Shown here piece by piece: positions 1 to 5,919 of a stretch of DNA of 7,336 nt. Numbering within the stretch: the first letter of the stretch is position 1; each line of letters begins with the position of its first letter. The notes beneath the pieces are model-generated. The model was not told where the DNA came from and ran no database searches. It worked only from the letters and a program-made list of their open reading frames with translations. Location of the stretch: NCBI GenBank assembly GCA_019242465.1, contig JAFAVL010000434.1:1-7336 (forward strand). Reading direction: 5' to 3'. The position numbers and the translations under genes were made by a program. Source of the stretch: Chroococcidiopsidaceae cyanobacterium CP_BM_RX_35. GTDB taxonomy: Bacteria; Cyanobacteriota; Cyanobacteriia; Cyanobacteriales; Chroococcidiopsidaceae.

Positions 1-12
1 GCTGAATTAGTG

Positions 13-58
13 ACCGCCTTTGGTCATTGCTGCTTTCTCCTCACCGGGCAAAGGCGGT
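13..58. repeat. 10-bp perfect inverted repeat with a competing inner hairpin
   Basis: ACCGCCTTTG at 13-22 is exactly complementary to CAAAGGCGGT at 49-58, with a 26-nt loop. A second, mutually exclusive pairing exists: TGACC (11-15) with GGTCA (22-26) around a 6-nt loop. No T-tract follows on the plus strand, so it is not a classical intrinsic terminator in that direction. It could be an operator, a processed 3' end of an upstream transcript, or an interspersed intergenic repeat. Only the complementarity is seen directly. Confidence 0.5.
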
Positions 59-102
59 GTACCGATGACTAGTAGTTGTGTTTTATTGGTGAAGCATGTA
101 AC

Positions 103-143
103 ATATCTATCTTGGTATAGATGTATCGGAATCAACTTTCCGA
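103..143 (+). repeat. Two adjacent stem-loops with 6-nt loops
   Basis: The first stem is 103-110 with 117-124 (core ATCTAT/ATAGAT, one G-U pair, loop CTTGGT). The second is TCGGAA (126-131) with TTCCGA (138-143), loop TCAACT. They sit one base apart. A further 6-bp inverted repeat, TGGGTT (168-173) with AACCCA (189-194), follows before the ribosome binding site of the gene at 239. If the transcript starts upstream they would form a structured leader. Each stem is short, so chance occurrence is possible. Confidence 0.35.
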
Positions 144-238
144 GTCAATGAAATAATAGGTGCCAAGTGGGTTTTTGCTTAGTCAGATAACCCAATGCTC
201 CCGATCACATTAATCGCTACAACACGGAGAAACTCGGT

Positions 239-622
239 ATGAGATCTATCCGCTCTTACCTGTCTAGTCTGCATTTAGTACGCCTTTTAGTTGCTGTTTG
301 TGCTTGCGCTTTGTTGGCGTTTTCCTACGCCTCTCCTGCCTACAGCGATCCTGTCAATATCACTGGTAAACAATCTGCTCCTGAACAAGGCGAGGCGCAG
401 CTCAGAAGTATCGAGAAAGGAGCGCAAGATGCAGTTTTAGACAAACCCTATTCACGGAAACAGACACAAGACAAAGCTGTCCCAGGTCTGAATGAGATCC
501 AAGGAACCGCCGATGCTGACAAGATGAGTCGCCCAGAAAATTCTGAGCAGGCTGTTTCAGTTGAGGACAAGTCGAAAAACTTTTTGGAAGCAATTACAGA
601 CAAGGTCACTGGCAGAGACTAA
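239..622 (+). CDS. Small secreted protein, cyanobacterial 'low temperature-induced protein' type
   Basis: The gene encodes 127 aa. The ATG at 239 has a good ribosome binding site, GGAGA at 226-230, 8 nt upstream. Residues 1-36 form a signal peptide: basic residues (R2, R5, R15), a hydrophobic core at about 13-31, and an A-Y-S cleavage site (34-36) before D37. The cysteines at 21 and 23 do not sit in a proper lipobox. The mature part (about 91 aa) is hydrophilic, rich in K, D, E and Q, without membrane segments, and probably largely flexible. The segments around GLNEIQGTAD (83-92) and MSRPENS (about 96-102) resemble, from memory, small cyanobacterial proteins annotated as low temperature-induced. 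Their biochemical function is not established. It is probably periplasmic or thylakoid-lumenal and monocistronic, since a strong terminator starts 10 bp after the stop. The coding call is sure; the family name is moderately sure. Confidence 0.8.
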   Translation: MRSIRSYLSSLHLVRLLVAVCACALLAFSYASPAYSDPVNITGKQSAPEQGEAQLRSIEKGAQDAVLDKPYSRKQTQDKAVPGLNEIQGTADADKMSRPENSEQAVSVEDKSKNFLEAITDKVTGRD

Positions 623-632
623 GGGTCTACAA

Positions 633-709
633 AGTTAGTGAGTAAAAGAGAGAGGATGAGGAAATCGGGTGTTTTCTTTCCTACTCTTTTATTCACTAAC
701 TCTTTTTAT
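633..709 (+). terminator. Long-stem intrinsic terminator of the small secreted protein gene
   Basis: An 18-nt arm at 633-650 pairs with 684-701 along its full length, with a single G-U pair (642/692). The stem continues inside with AGGAAA (659-664) and TTTCCT (677-682) after an asymmetric bulge at 651-658, leaving a loop at 665-676. The T-rich run CTTTTTATT (702-710) follows directly. The stem starts 10 bp after the stop codon at 620-622. On the minus strand only three T residues follow the stem, so termination of the convergent gene at 752 would be weaker. Confidence 0.85.
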
Positions 710-751
710 TGCTTTGGATGCCGCACCTTCACGGTATCAGCCGCAACAAGT

Positions 752-1306
752 TTAGTTGTCCAAATAGAAGATTTTTGACTGTCCTTGCTGTTGCTCCATA
801 GACCAGTGGATCTCAGCATTGAGCTTACTTATAACTCTGCTAAAAATACAATCCGAAACCTCTTCAAATTTATCGGTCTCATAAACCATAAAAGAGTCAT
901 TATTTGCTTTACCAATAACCTCTACGACAAAAGCATTAATACCATCGAGAGAAGAAATGCTTTTTCCCACTGCCACAGGGATAACAAAGTCGATTGGATA
1001 AACATTGTCCCCCTGTTTTGATGCATTAGAAGATAGTTGTAGCCTCAGACCGAATTTCCAGAAACCAGGGCGATCTGGCAGTAGTATAGTATCTATTCTG
1101 TACTGCCCCTCTAGGTAATCTTCGTAATCTTCATATTCAAATTCCTCTTTCAAAAGTACGTATCCCACTTTGTCTTTAGGCCATCCAAGGTTTGCAACTA
1201 TTCGAGCCACAAGTTTGGGTATAAATTCAAAACATGTATTTTTATACCGTGTATAGTTTTCCGCTAAATGAATGTAACCTTGCCAAAGATTATTGAACTT
1301 AGACAT
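752..1306 (-). CDS. Hypothetical protein of unknown function, AT-rich
   Basis: This is a 184-aa protein from the ATG at 1304-1306. A longer frame from a TTG at 1328-1330 would add 8 residues, but a stop codon lies just upstream of that TTG and neither start has a clear Shine-Dalgarno sequence. I do not recognise the family. It has no signal peptide and no membrane segment. A strongly acidic, tyrosine-rich stretch (EFEYEDYEDYLEGQYR) lies in the first half. It is followed by alternating hydrophobic segments (FWKFGLRLQL, YPIDFVIPVAVG, INAFVVEVIG) that suggest a beta-rich soluble core, then a helical C-terminus. It lies 52 bp downstream of leuS on the same strand and could be read through from it. 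GC content is low: hand counts give 18/60 at 841-900, 21/60 at 901-960, 21/60 at 1081-1140 and 24/60 at 1141-1200, against 30/60 at 2281-2340 and 37/60 at 2641-2700 in leuS. It may therefore be a later arrival. Confidence 0.7.
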   Translation of the reverse strand: MSKFNNLWQGYIHLAENYTRYKNTCFEFIPKLVARIVANLGWPKDKVGYVLLKEEFEYEDYEDYLEGQYRIDTILLPDRPGFWKFGLRLQLSSNASKQGDNVYPIDFVIPVAVGKSISSLDGINAFVVEVIGKANNDSFMVYETDKFEEVSDCIFSRVISKLNAEIHWSMEQQQGQSKIFYLDN

Positions 1307-1358
1307 AAAAACTATGTTTTGATAACGCAACTAACCGTACACCGATTTTGCTTGTGTG

Positions 1359-3953
1359 TCACGAGATCACAAAATTTACTAACTTACCTGGCACGACAAT
1401 TACCTTTTTAATCTCTTTATCCCCAATGTAACGTTGGGCAACTTCTGATTCACGGGCATACTGTTCCAACGCTTGCCGATCTGCTTGTGCTGGTACTTGA
1501 ATCGTGCCACGAGTTTTACCCATAATTTGAATGACTAGCGGAATTTCCTCCGCTACTAAAGCATCTGGGTCAGCTTGAGGCCAAGTTTGTGTGTGAACGG
1601 AGTCGGCGTGACCACCTAAATGCCACAGCTCATCAGCAATATGGGGTGCGAAAGGTGCTAGCAGCAGTATCAGTGTCTTAATGCCTTCTACATACACCGA
1701 TGAGTCTTTGCAGTCAGCATCAGCCAGAGCATTGCTCAGCTTCATTAACTCTGAAACGGCTGTATTAAATTGATACTCACCCTCTAAGTCTTCTGTTACA
1801 TTGGCGATCGCTGTGTGAATTGCTCGACGTAAATCCTTTTCATTTTTGGATTTGGGCTCTTGCGCTTGCACACAGCCTAGAGCGACTGGATGAGCGGATT
1901 GTGCTGTCATGTTAGTTGTCCGCTGTGTAAACTCTGTACTCATTCGCCACACCCGATTCAAGAACCGGAATTGCCCTTCTACATCAGCTTCATCCCACTC
2001 CAAATCTTTTTCTGGTGGCGCTTTAAATAAAATAAACATCCGAGCTGTATCTACACCGTATTTAGCGATGACATCTTCTGGAGCCACCCCATTGCCCTTC
2101 GACTTTGACATAGTTCGATAAGCGGCTTCTAAGACTTCACCTGTCTCTGGATCTTTGGGAGCAGCAGGGTCTACTTGGGTAGCCGGAATCCACTGCTGGG
2201 TTCTGGGATTCATATATGTCATGCCTTGCACCATGCCCTGAGTCAGGAGGCGTTGAAACGGTTCGTCGAAATCGAGTAGACCGCGATCGCGCAAGACTTT
2301 GGTAAAAAACCGCGAGTACAGTAGGTGCAAAATCGCATGTTCAATTCCACCAACATACTGGTCTACTGGCATCCAATCATTGGTCTTAGCAGGGTCAAAA
2401 ACCTGTTGTTCATCTTTAGCATCGGGATAGCGCAAAAAATACCAGGATGAATCAATAAATGTATCCATCGTGTCCGTCTCTCGCTTGGCTTGCCCTTCAC
2501 AAACCGGACAAGCTACATTAATCCAGCTTTCCAGTTGAGCTAAGGGAGAAGGACCGCGACCCATAAACTCGATATCTTCCGGCAATCGCACTGGCAAATC
2601 TGCTTCGGGCACTGGAACCGCGCCACATTGAGGACAGTGGATAATCGGGATCGGAGCGCCCCAGTACCGCTGTCGCGAGATCAGCCAATCCCGGAGACGA
2701 TACTGAACGCGAACTTTACCGAATCCCTGTTCTTGGGCATATTGCACAATTGCTGCTTTTGCCTCTGTCGAAATCATGCTGTTGAAGCCATCAGAATTGA
2801 TGACAATTCCAGGTTCGGTGTAAGCCTCTAGTAGGACTGGCGCGTCAGTGGTACCAGCAGGTACAATCACGACCTTGATGGGCAAGTGATAGGTTTTAGC
2901 AAATTGAAAGTCTCGCAGATCGTGAGCTGGGACGCCCATAACTGCCCCAGTGCCGTACTCATACAGCACATAGTCAGCAATCCAGATGGGAATTTCTTCA
3001 CCAGTGAAGGGATTAATTGCCTTACCACCCGTAGCAATGCCGCGCTTGGGTTTGTCCTCTGCCGTTCGTTCCAACTCGCTCTCAGCGGCAACTGCTTGAA
3101 TCAACGCTCCTACTGCTAAGCGCTGTTCTTCTGTTGTGACTTGAGGAGTGAGAGGATGCTCTGGTGCTAACACAACATAACTAACCCCATACACCGTATC
3201 TGGTCGCGTAGTATAAACGCCAATTTTTTCATCCAAGCCAACGATAGGAAATTCTAGGTACGCTCCTACTGATTTCCCAATCCAGTTTGCTTGCATGAGC
3301 TTCACTCGCTCAGGCCAACCGCTCAGTTGGTCTAGGTCATTGAGCAACTGTTCAGCGTAATCAGTAATTTTGAGAAACCACTGCCGCAACAACTTGCGTT
3401 CGACCTTGGCACCTGAGCGCCAAGAGCGTCCTTCATTATCTACTTGTTCGTTTGCCAGTACTGTTTGGTCAATTGGGTCCCAGTTGACAGCTGCTTCTTT
3501 CTGATATGCCAGTCCCGCTTGAAAAAATTGTAGGAAAATCCACTGCGTCCACTTATAGTAATCTGGCGAACAGGTAGTAACTTCAAGACTCCAATCAATC
3601 GATAAGCCTAGCCGCTGTAGTTGCTGCCGCATCTGGGCAATGTTCTGGTAAGTCCACTGAGCGGGAGGAATACCTCTTTGAATCGCGGCGTTTTCTGCTG
3701 GTAAGCCAAATGCGTCCCATCCCATGGGGTGTAGGACCCGATACCCTTGCATCCGTTTGAGTCTGGCAATAACATCCGTAATCACATAATTACGAACGTG
3801 ACCCATGTGCAGGCTACCCGATGGATAGGGGAACATTGATAGGGCATAAAATTTTGGCTTTTCCCTAGCTGTAGGGGTCTTGTCTAAACCTGTTTCTGCC
3901 AAAGTCTGTTGCCACTTTTCCTCAATTGCTGCTGGGTTGTATCGGGACTCCAC
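1359..3953 (-). CDS. leuS: Leucyl-tRNA synthetase
   Basis: LeuS charges tRNA-Leu with leucine in the cytoplasm (class Ia synthetase). The protein is 864 aa from the GTG at 3951-3953, the normal bacterial length. Visible motifs are FPYPSG followed by HMGH (49-52, ATP binding), the CP1 editing domain with the threonine-rich TTRPDT (248-253) and GVPAHD ending in D345 (the conserved editing aspartate), two CxxC pairs (C440/C443, C482/C485) likely binding zinc, and TMSKS (614-618) as the KMSKS loop with T in the first place. The C-terminus ends [16 protein letters not shown], typical of the tRNA-binding end. The GTG is preferred because AGGAG lies 8 nt upstream and translation then begins (M)[13 protein letters not shown], as in cyanobacterial homologues. 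An ATG at 3989 would give 876 aa but has no ribosome binding site, and a possible -10 (TAAAAT, 3990-3995) abuts it. A standard housekeeping copy with no disruption. Confidence 0.97.
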   Translation of the reverse strand: MESRYNPAAIEEKWQQTLAETGLDKTPTAREKPKFYALSMFPYPSGSLHMGHVRNYVITDVIARLKRMQGYRVLHPMGWDAFGLPAENAAIQRGIPPAQWTYQNIAQMRQQLQRLGLSIDWSLEVTTCSPDYYKWTQWIFLQFFQAGLAYQKEAAVNWDPIDQTVLANEQVDNEGRSWRSGAKVERKLLRQWFLKITDYAEQLLNDLDQLSGWPERVKLMQANWIGKSVGAYLEFPIVGLDEKIGVYTTRPDTVYGVSYVVLAPEHPLTPQVTTEEQRLAVGALIQAVAAESELERTAEDKPKRGIATGGKAINPFTGEEIPIWIADYVLYEYGTGAVMGVPAHDLRDFQFAKTYHLPIKVVIVPAGTTDAPVLLEAYTEPGIVINSDGFNSMISTEAKAAIVQYAQEQGFGKVRVQYRLRDWLISRQRYWGAPIPIIHCPQCGAVPVPEADLPVRLPEDIEFMGRGPSPLAQLESWINVACPVCEGQAKRETDTMDTFIDSSWYFLRYPDAKDEQQVFDPAKTNDWMPVDQYVGGIEHAILHLLYSRFFTKVLRDRGLLDFDEPFQRLLTQGMVQGMTYMNPRTQQWIPATQVDPAAPKDPETGEVLEAAYRTMSKSKGNGVAPEDVIAKYGVDTARMFILFKAPPEKDLEWDEADVEGQFRFLNRVWRMSTEFTQRTTNMTAQSAHPVALGCVQAQEPKSKNEKDLRRAIHTAIANVTEDLEGEYQFNTAVSELMKLSNALADADCKDSSVYVEGIKTLILLLAPFAPHIADELWHLGGHADSVHTQTWPQADPDALVAEEIPLVIQIMGKTRGTIQVPAQADRQALEQYARESEVAQRYIGDKEIKKVIVVPGKLVNFVIS
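1804..1811. repeat. HIP1 palindrome
   Basis: GCGATCGC is the highly iterated palindrome typical of many cyanobacterial genomes. This copy lies within leuS. Confidence 0.8.
2283..2290. repeat. HIP1 palindrome
   Basis: This is a perfect GCGATCGC copy within leuS, 472 bp from the previous copy. Confidence 0.8.
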
Positions 3954-3961
3954 GCACGGAA

Positions 3962-3966
3962 CTCCT
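3962..3966 (-). promoter_or_regulatory. Ribosome binding site deciding the leuS start
   Basis: AGGAG on the minus strand lies 8 nt upstream of the GTG at 3951-3953. It falls inside the reading frame of the alternative ATG at 3989, which itself has no purine-rich site. With the conserved N-terminus starting at the GTG, this supports the shorter protein. Confidence 0.7.
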
Positions 3967-4026
3967 ACTGTATCGGTGTCTGTCCCCATATTTTAATGGG
4001 TTAGCAGTTAGTAGAATCGGGATATT

Positions 4027-4467
4027 ATGACCGAATCTCATAATTTGGTAAAAGTATTTGTCTACGGCACCCTAAAACCTGGGGAAGCAAATTATCAACG
4101 CTACTGCGCTGGACTGGTGATAGAAACCCAAAGAGCGATCACCTTCGGTCAACTGTTCGCACTTCCGTTTGGCTATCCAGCAATGACGTTAGGAGATCAC
4201 CTTATCTACGGTTTTTTGTTCTCATTCAGCGACGCAGCTGTCCTGCACCACCTCGACTGGCTAGAGGATTACAACCCCAAAAGACCAGCTACACAAAACG
4301 AGTACATTCGGCAGCAAATGGAGATTTATAGCTTGGAGATGCTACCTCTGGGATCAGCTTGGGTCTACTTAATGACTTTGGAGCGGATTCACTCCTATGA
4401 AGGACTGCTGCTGCCCAACGGGTGGTGGAGCAGCTGTAGGCAATATCTACCAAACCAGGACAATTAA
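4027..4467 (+). CDS. Gamma-glutamylcyclotransferase (AIG2-like) family protein
   Basis: This is a 146-aa protein, the normal size for the small GGCT/AIG2-like fold. The N-terminal motif VFVYGTLKPGEANY contains the family's YGTL loop (13-16), which binds the gamma-glutamyl substrate. The segment LDWLEDYNP (76-84) matches the usual 'LD-x-LE-x-Y' region, and E80 is the likely catalytic acid. Members release 5-oxoproline from gamma-glutamyl amines or peptides, so a role in glutathione or gamma-glutamyl turnover is possible, but the substrate is not shown here. It has no signal peptide or membrane segment and is probably cytoplasmic. The ATG at 4027 has only a weak upstream GGGA. The gene is divergent from leuS (73 bp between starts) and its TAA overlaps the 3' end of the convergent anti-sigma gene by 4 bp. 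Confidence 0.88.
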   Translation: MTESHNLVKVFVYGTLKPGEANYQRYCAGLVIETQRAITFGQLFALPFGYPAMTLGDHLIYGFLFSFSDAAVLHHLDWLEDYNPKRPATQNEYIRQQMEIYSLEMLPLGSAWVYLMTLERIHSYEGLLLPNGWWSSCRQYLPNQDN

Positions 4468-5003
4468 TAAACGTTCTGATTGATCCGCTGCGGCGACTGA
4501 GACTGAACTGGTTTAACAGGCTTTTCTGGAGCTTTGGGAATTTCTACTATGGGAGTGTTCAAGGCAACTGTTAAGGTTTCGTGTTTAGCGGCTGGGTTTA
4601 GGGTTCGAGCGACCTGGTTCACAGACAGTATATAAGTTGGGAAGATGCCTGACAAAGCACCAACGAACAGGGCAGCGATTACTGTACCTCCCCAAGCGGC
4701 AGTTTTCCTGGGTCTATCTAAACGAGCAAATACCTGCTGAGCTGTTTGTGCTGCTGGCTGCTGCGTCGATGGTACTGGCATCGTCTGTAAACTCTGACGT
4801 AGGTTTATAAGCCGCCCATAAAGACGTTGAACTCCTGGGTCTGTTGTCAGCCATGTCTCTACCTGCCGCCGCTCAGCAGCACTTACTTCACCGTCAAGGT
4901 ATGCACTCAACAGCTCGAAGCGATCACGCTTCAGCAGGCTCTGAGGTAATGCCTCTTGGGAGTTGATTCTAGAACTGTCTTGAGACTCAAACTTAGACGT
5001 CAT
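4464..5003 (-). CDS. Membrane anti-sigma factor, probable partner of the adjacent ECF sigma factor
   Basis: The protein is 179 aa from the ATG at 5001-5003. Residues 27-73 form an anti-sigma domain: RFELLSAYLDGEVSAAERRQVE followed by a helix ending at QSLQ. This is the cytoplasmic part expected to hold the sigma factor. The protein has no cysteine at all: where zinc-type anti-sigma factors carry CxxC it has D-P-G-V (55-58). It must therefore work without zinc, as RseA-like proteins do. A Q/P-rich linker (76-90) leads to one membrane helix (about 103-126). A lysine- and proline-rich tail (127-179) probably lies outside the membrane. Frames from an ATG at 5027 or a TTG at 5048 are possible. The ATG at 5003 is preferred because cyanobacterial homologues, from memory, begin near MTS-F-; no start has a well-placed Shine-Dalgarno. 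It follows sigG after 158 bp on the same strand. Confidence 0.85.
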   Translation of the reverse strand: MTSKFESQDSSRINSQEALPQSLLKRDRFELLSAYLDGEVSAAERRQVETWLTTDPGVQRLYGRLINLRQSLQTMPVPSTQQPAAQTAQQVFARLDRPRKTAAWGGTVIAALFVGALSGIFPTYILSVNQVARTLNPAAKHETLTVALNTPIVEIPKAPEKPVKPVQSQSPQRINQNVY

Positions 5004-5064
5004 GTTAGAATTACTATCAAGTCGCATGAAGGGAAGCAAGCTAGACAACTCTCCTGGTTGGCTA

Positions 5065-5091
5065 CTATATTCTTATTATCATAAATCCTCC
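5065..5091 (-). other. Tiny ORF with strong ribosome binding site in the sigG-to-anti-sigma leader
   Basis: On the minus strand GGAGG (5087-5091) is followed, 4 nt later, by ATG (5080-5082). This opens a 5-codon frame, M-I-I-R-I, ending in TAG at 5065-5067. Its frame differs from that of the anti-sigma gene. A second purine-rich site, AGGAG (5051-5055), follows but lies only 2 nt before a TTG and far from the anti-sigma ATG at 5003. The small frame could be a leader peptide affecting translation of the anti-sigma gene, or a chance match. Only the sequence pattern is seen. Confidence 0.35.
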
Positions 5092-5109
5092 AGCTCTGGT
5101 GTTTGCTCA

Positions 5110-5140
5110 TCTTTAAGGAAGAAATATATTACCTTGAAGA
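5110..5140 (-). repeat. Imperfect inverted repeat between sigG and the anti-sigma gene
   Basis: TCTTTAAGG (5110-5118) pairs with CCTTGAAGA (5132-5140) at 8 of 9 positions, around an AT-rich 13-nt loop. It lies 22 bp after the sigG stop. The stem has little GC and no following T-tract on the minus strand, so it is unlikely to be a full terminator. It might act as a weak attenuator or 3' end stabiliser. Confidence 0.3.
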
Positions 5141-5161
5141 ATCTCCCTAATCGAGAAACGA

Positions 5162-5818
5162 CTAGCCGTCTAGATAGCTTTGCAGCTGAGATTGAAGCCT
5201 AGACCTTGCTCTAGCAATTCTTGACTTGACCGTTCCTAAAGAAACACCTGTGATTTCGGCAATTTCTTCATAAGGCATCCCTTCAATTTCTCTCAGAACA
5301 ATCGTTGTCCGAAATACCTCTGGTAGATCTTTAATTGCCTCTCGTAGCTGATCGTAAAATTCCCGCGTAGTCAGCTCTTCTTCTGGACCCGGATTATCCC
5401 CAGCAATTTCCCACTCCATCTCGCCGTCCTCCATAGAGCGAGGGGCATCTAAAGATAGTGGAATCGAGAGTCGCTTGCGTTTGCGTAGCTCGTCGTAAAA
5501 CAGGTTTGTGGCGATGCGGCTCAACCATCCCCGGAACTTGATTGGTTCATTTAAGTGCTTAACATTTCGGTACACTCGAATCCAGACTTCCTGAGCCAAG
5601 TCTGCCCGGTCTTGCCAATCTGGAGCTAGGTGGTATAAAACCCGCTCAACGTGGGACTGATAGCGACGCAGCAGCTCCCCGAACGCAGCTCGCTCAGGGC
5701 GTATCCCGACCTGACAGCACAAAATCAAATCGTAATTAGACATTTTCTCAACTTGCACTGGCGCTTGAGACCTCGTTGCCTCAACCGCTGACCAGCAGAC
5801 AGGAATCGATTGACTCAT
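5162..5818 (-). CDS. sigG: ECF-type RNA polymerase sigma factor, SigG-like
   Basis: The protein is 218 aa from the ATG at 5816-5818. A GTG three codons upstream is possible, but cyanobacterial homologues begin MSQSIPV. It contains only the sigma domains of the ECF (group 3) class. Sigma region 2 spans about 44-116, with DRADLAQEVWIRVYRN for core binding and FRGWLSRIATNLFYDELRKRKR for -10 recognition. An acidic linker (about 117-152, including MEDGEMEWEIAGDNPGPEEE) follows. Sigma region 4 spans about 155-212, with the helix-turn-helix YEEIAEITGVSLGTVKSRIARARSRL. The N-terminal extension of about 40 residues and overall sequence match cyanobacterial SigG from memory. It directs transcription of a stress regulon, probably envelope or membrane stress, when released by the downstream anti-sigma factor. 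A matching ECF promoter lies just upstream (5851-5879), which suggests autoregulation. Domain assignment is sure; the SigG name is fairly sure. Confidence 0.93.
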   Translation of the reverse strand: MSQSIPVCWSAVEATRSQAPVQVEKMSNYDLILCCQVGIRPERAAFGELLRRYQSHVERVLYHLAPDWQDRADLAQEVWIRVYRNVKHLNEPIKFRGWLSRIATNLFYDELRKRKRLSIPLSLDAPRSMEDGEMEWEIAGDNPGPEEELTTREFYDQLREAIKDLPEVFRTTIVLREIEGMPYEEIAEITGVSLGTVKSRIARARSRLQSQLQSYLDG

Positions 5819-5850
5819 AGAGGACACTGGCTCTGGAACATCCCCTCTAA

Positions 5851-5879
5851 TTAGACACCTTCATCAAGAGGAAGTTCCC
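5851..5879 (-). promoter_or_regulatory. Putative ECF (sigma-E-type) promoter of sigG
   Basis: On the minus strand GGAACTT (5872-5878) is followed after exactly 16 nt by TCTAA (5851-5855). This matches the known E. coli sigma-E pattern (GGAACTT, 16 +/- 1 nt, TCxxA). The -10 lies in the perfect palindrome TCTAATTAGA (5846-5855). Transcription would start near 5845, giving a leader of about 27 nt before the sigG ATG. ECF sigma factors often drive their own gene, so SigG itself is the likely user. Function is inferred from the match and position. Confidence 0.6.
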
Positions 5880-5919
5880 ATCATTAGTGCCAGATTTCCT
5901 ACTGGCTCACCTGCCTCTT

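Larger units (their letters stand above)
1..238. other. Intergenic region with several small inverted repeats, no supportable gene
   Basis: No convincing gene is seen here. Frame 1 on the plus strand is open from the left edge only to a TAG at 70-72. A minus-strand frame of about 44 codons runs leftward from about 137 to a stop near position 7, but it lacks a clear start context. The stretch contains four inverted repeats: 13-58, 103-124, 126-143 and 168-194. The last three could fold in the 5' leader of the gene at 239. I could not identify a convincing -35/-10 pair for that gene. The left part may be the tail or terminator of a gene outside the window. Confidence 0.5.

Noticed and set aside
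1..72. Plus-strand frame open from the left edge, possible tail of an upstream gene
   Set aside because: Only 23 codons are visible and they show no recognisable C-terminal motif.
86..122. TTGGTG / TATAGAT as promoter boxes for the gene at 239
   Set aside because: The spacing is 24 bp, too long for a sigma-70 promoter.
7..137. Minus-strand open frame of about 44 codons ending in G-T-P-P-L-P-G-E-E-K-A-A-M-T-K-G-G-H
   Set aside because: It is short, has only a TTG (at 135-137) near its upstream end, no ribosome binding site, and no recognised family. The inverted repeats overlap it. An internal ATG with GAGGAG upstream gives only 6 codons.
614..618. LeuS TMSKS instead of KMSKS as a defect (residue numbers)
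   Set aside because: A threonine at the first position is common in cyanobacterial LeuS as I recall them, and the catalytic K-S pair is intact.
4012..4017. TAGAAT as -10 of the GGCT-like gene
   Set aside because: The only possible -35 (TTTTAA, 3991-3996) has a 15-nt spacer, and the start would fall almost on the ATG. Support is too weak to annotate.
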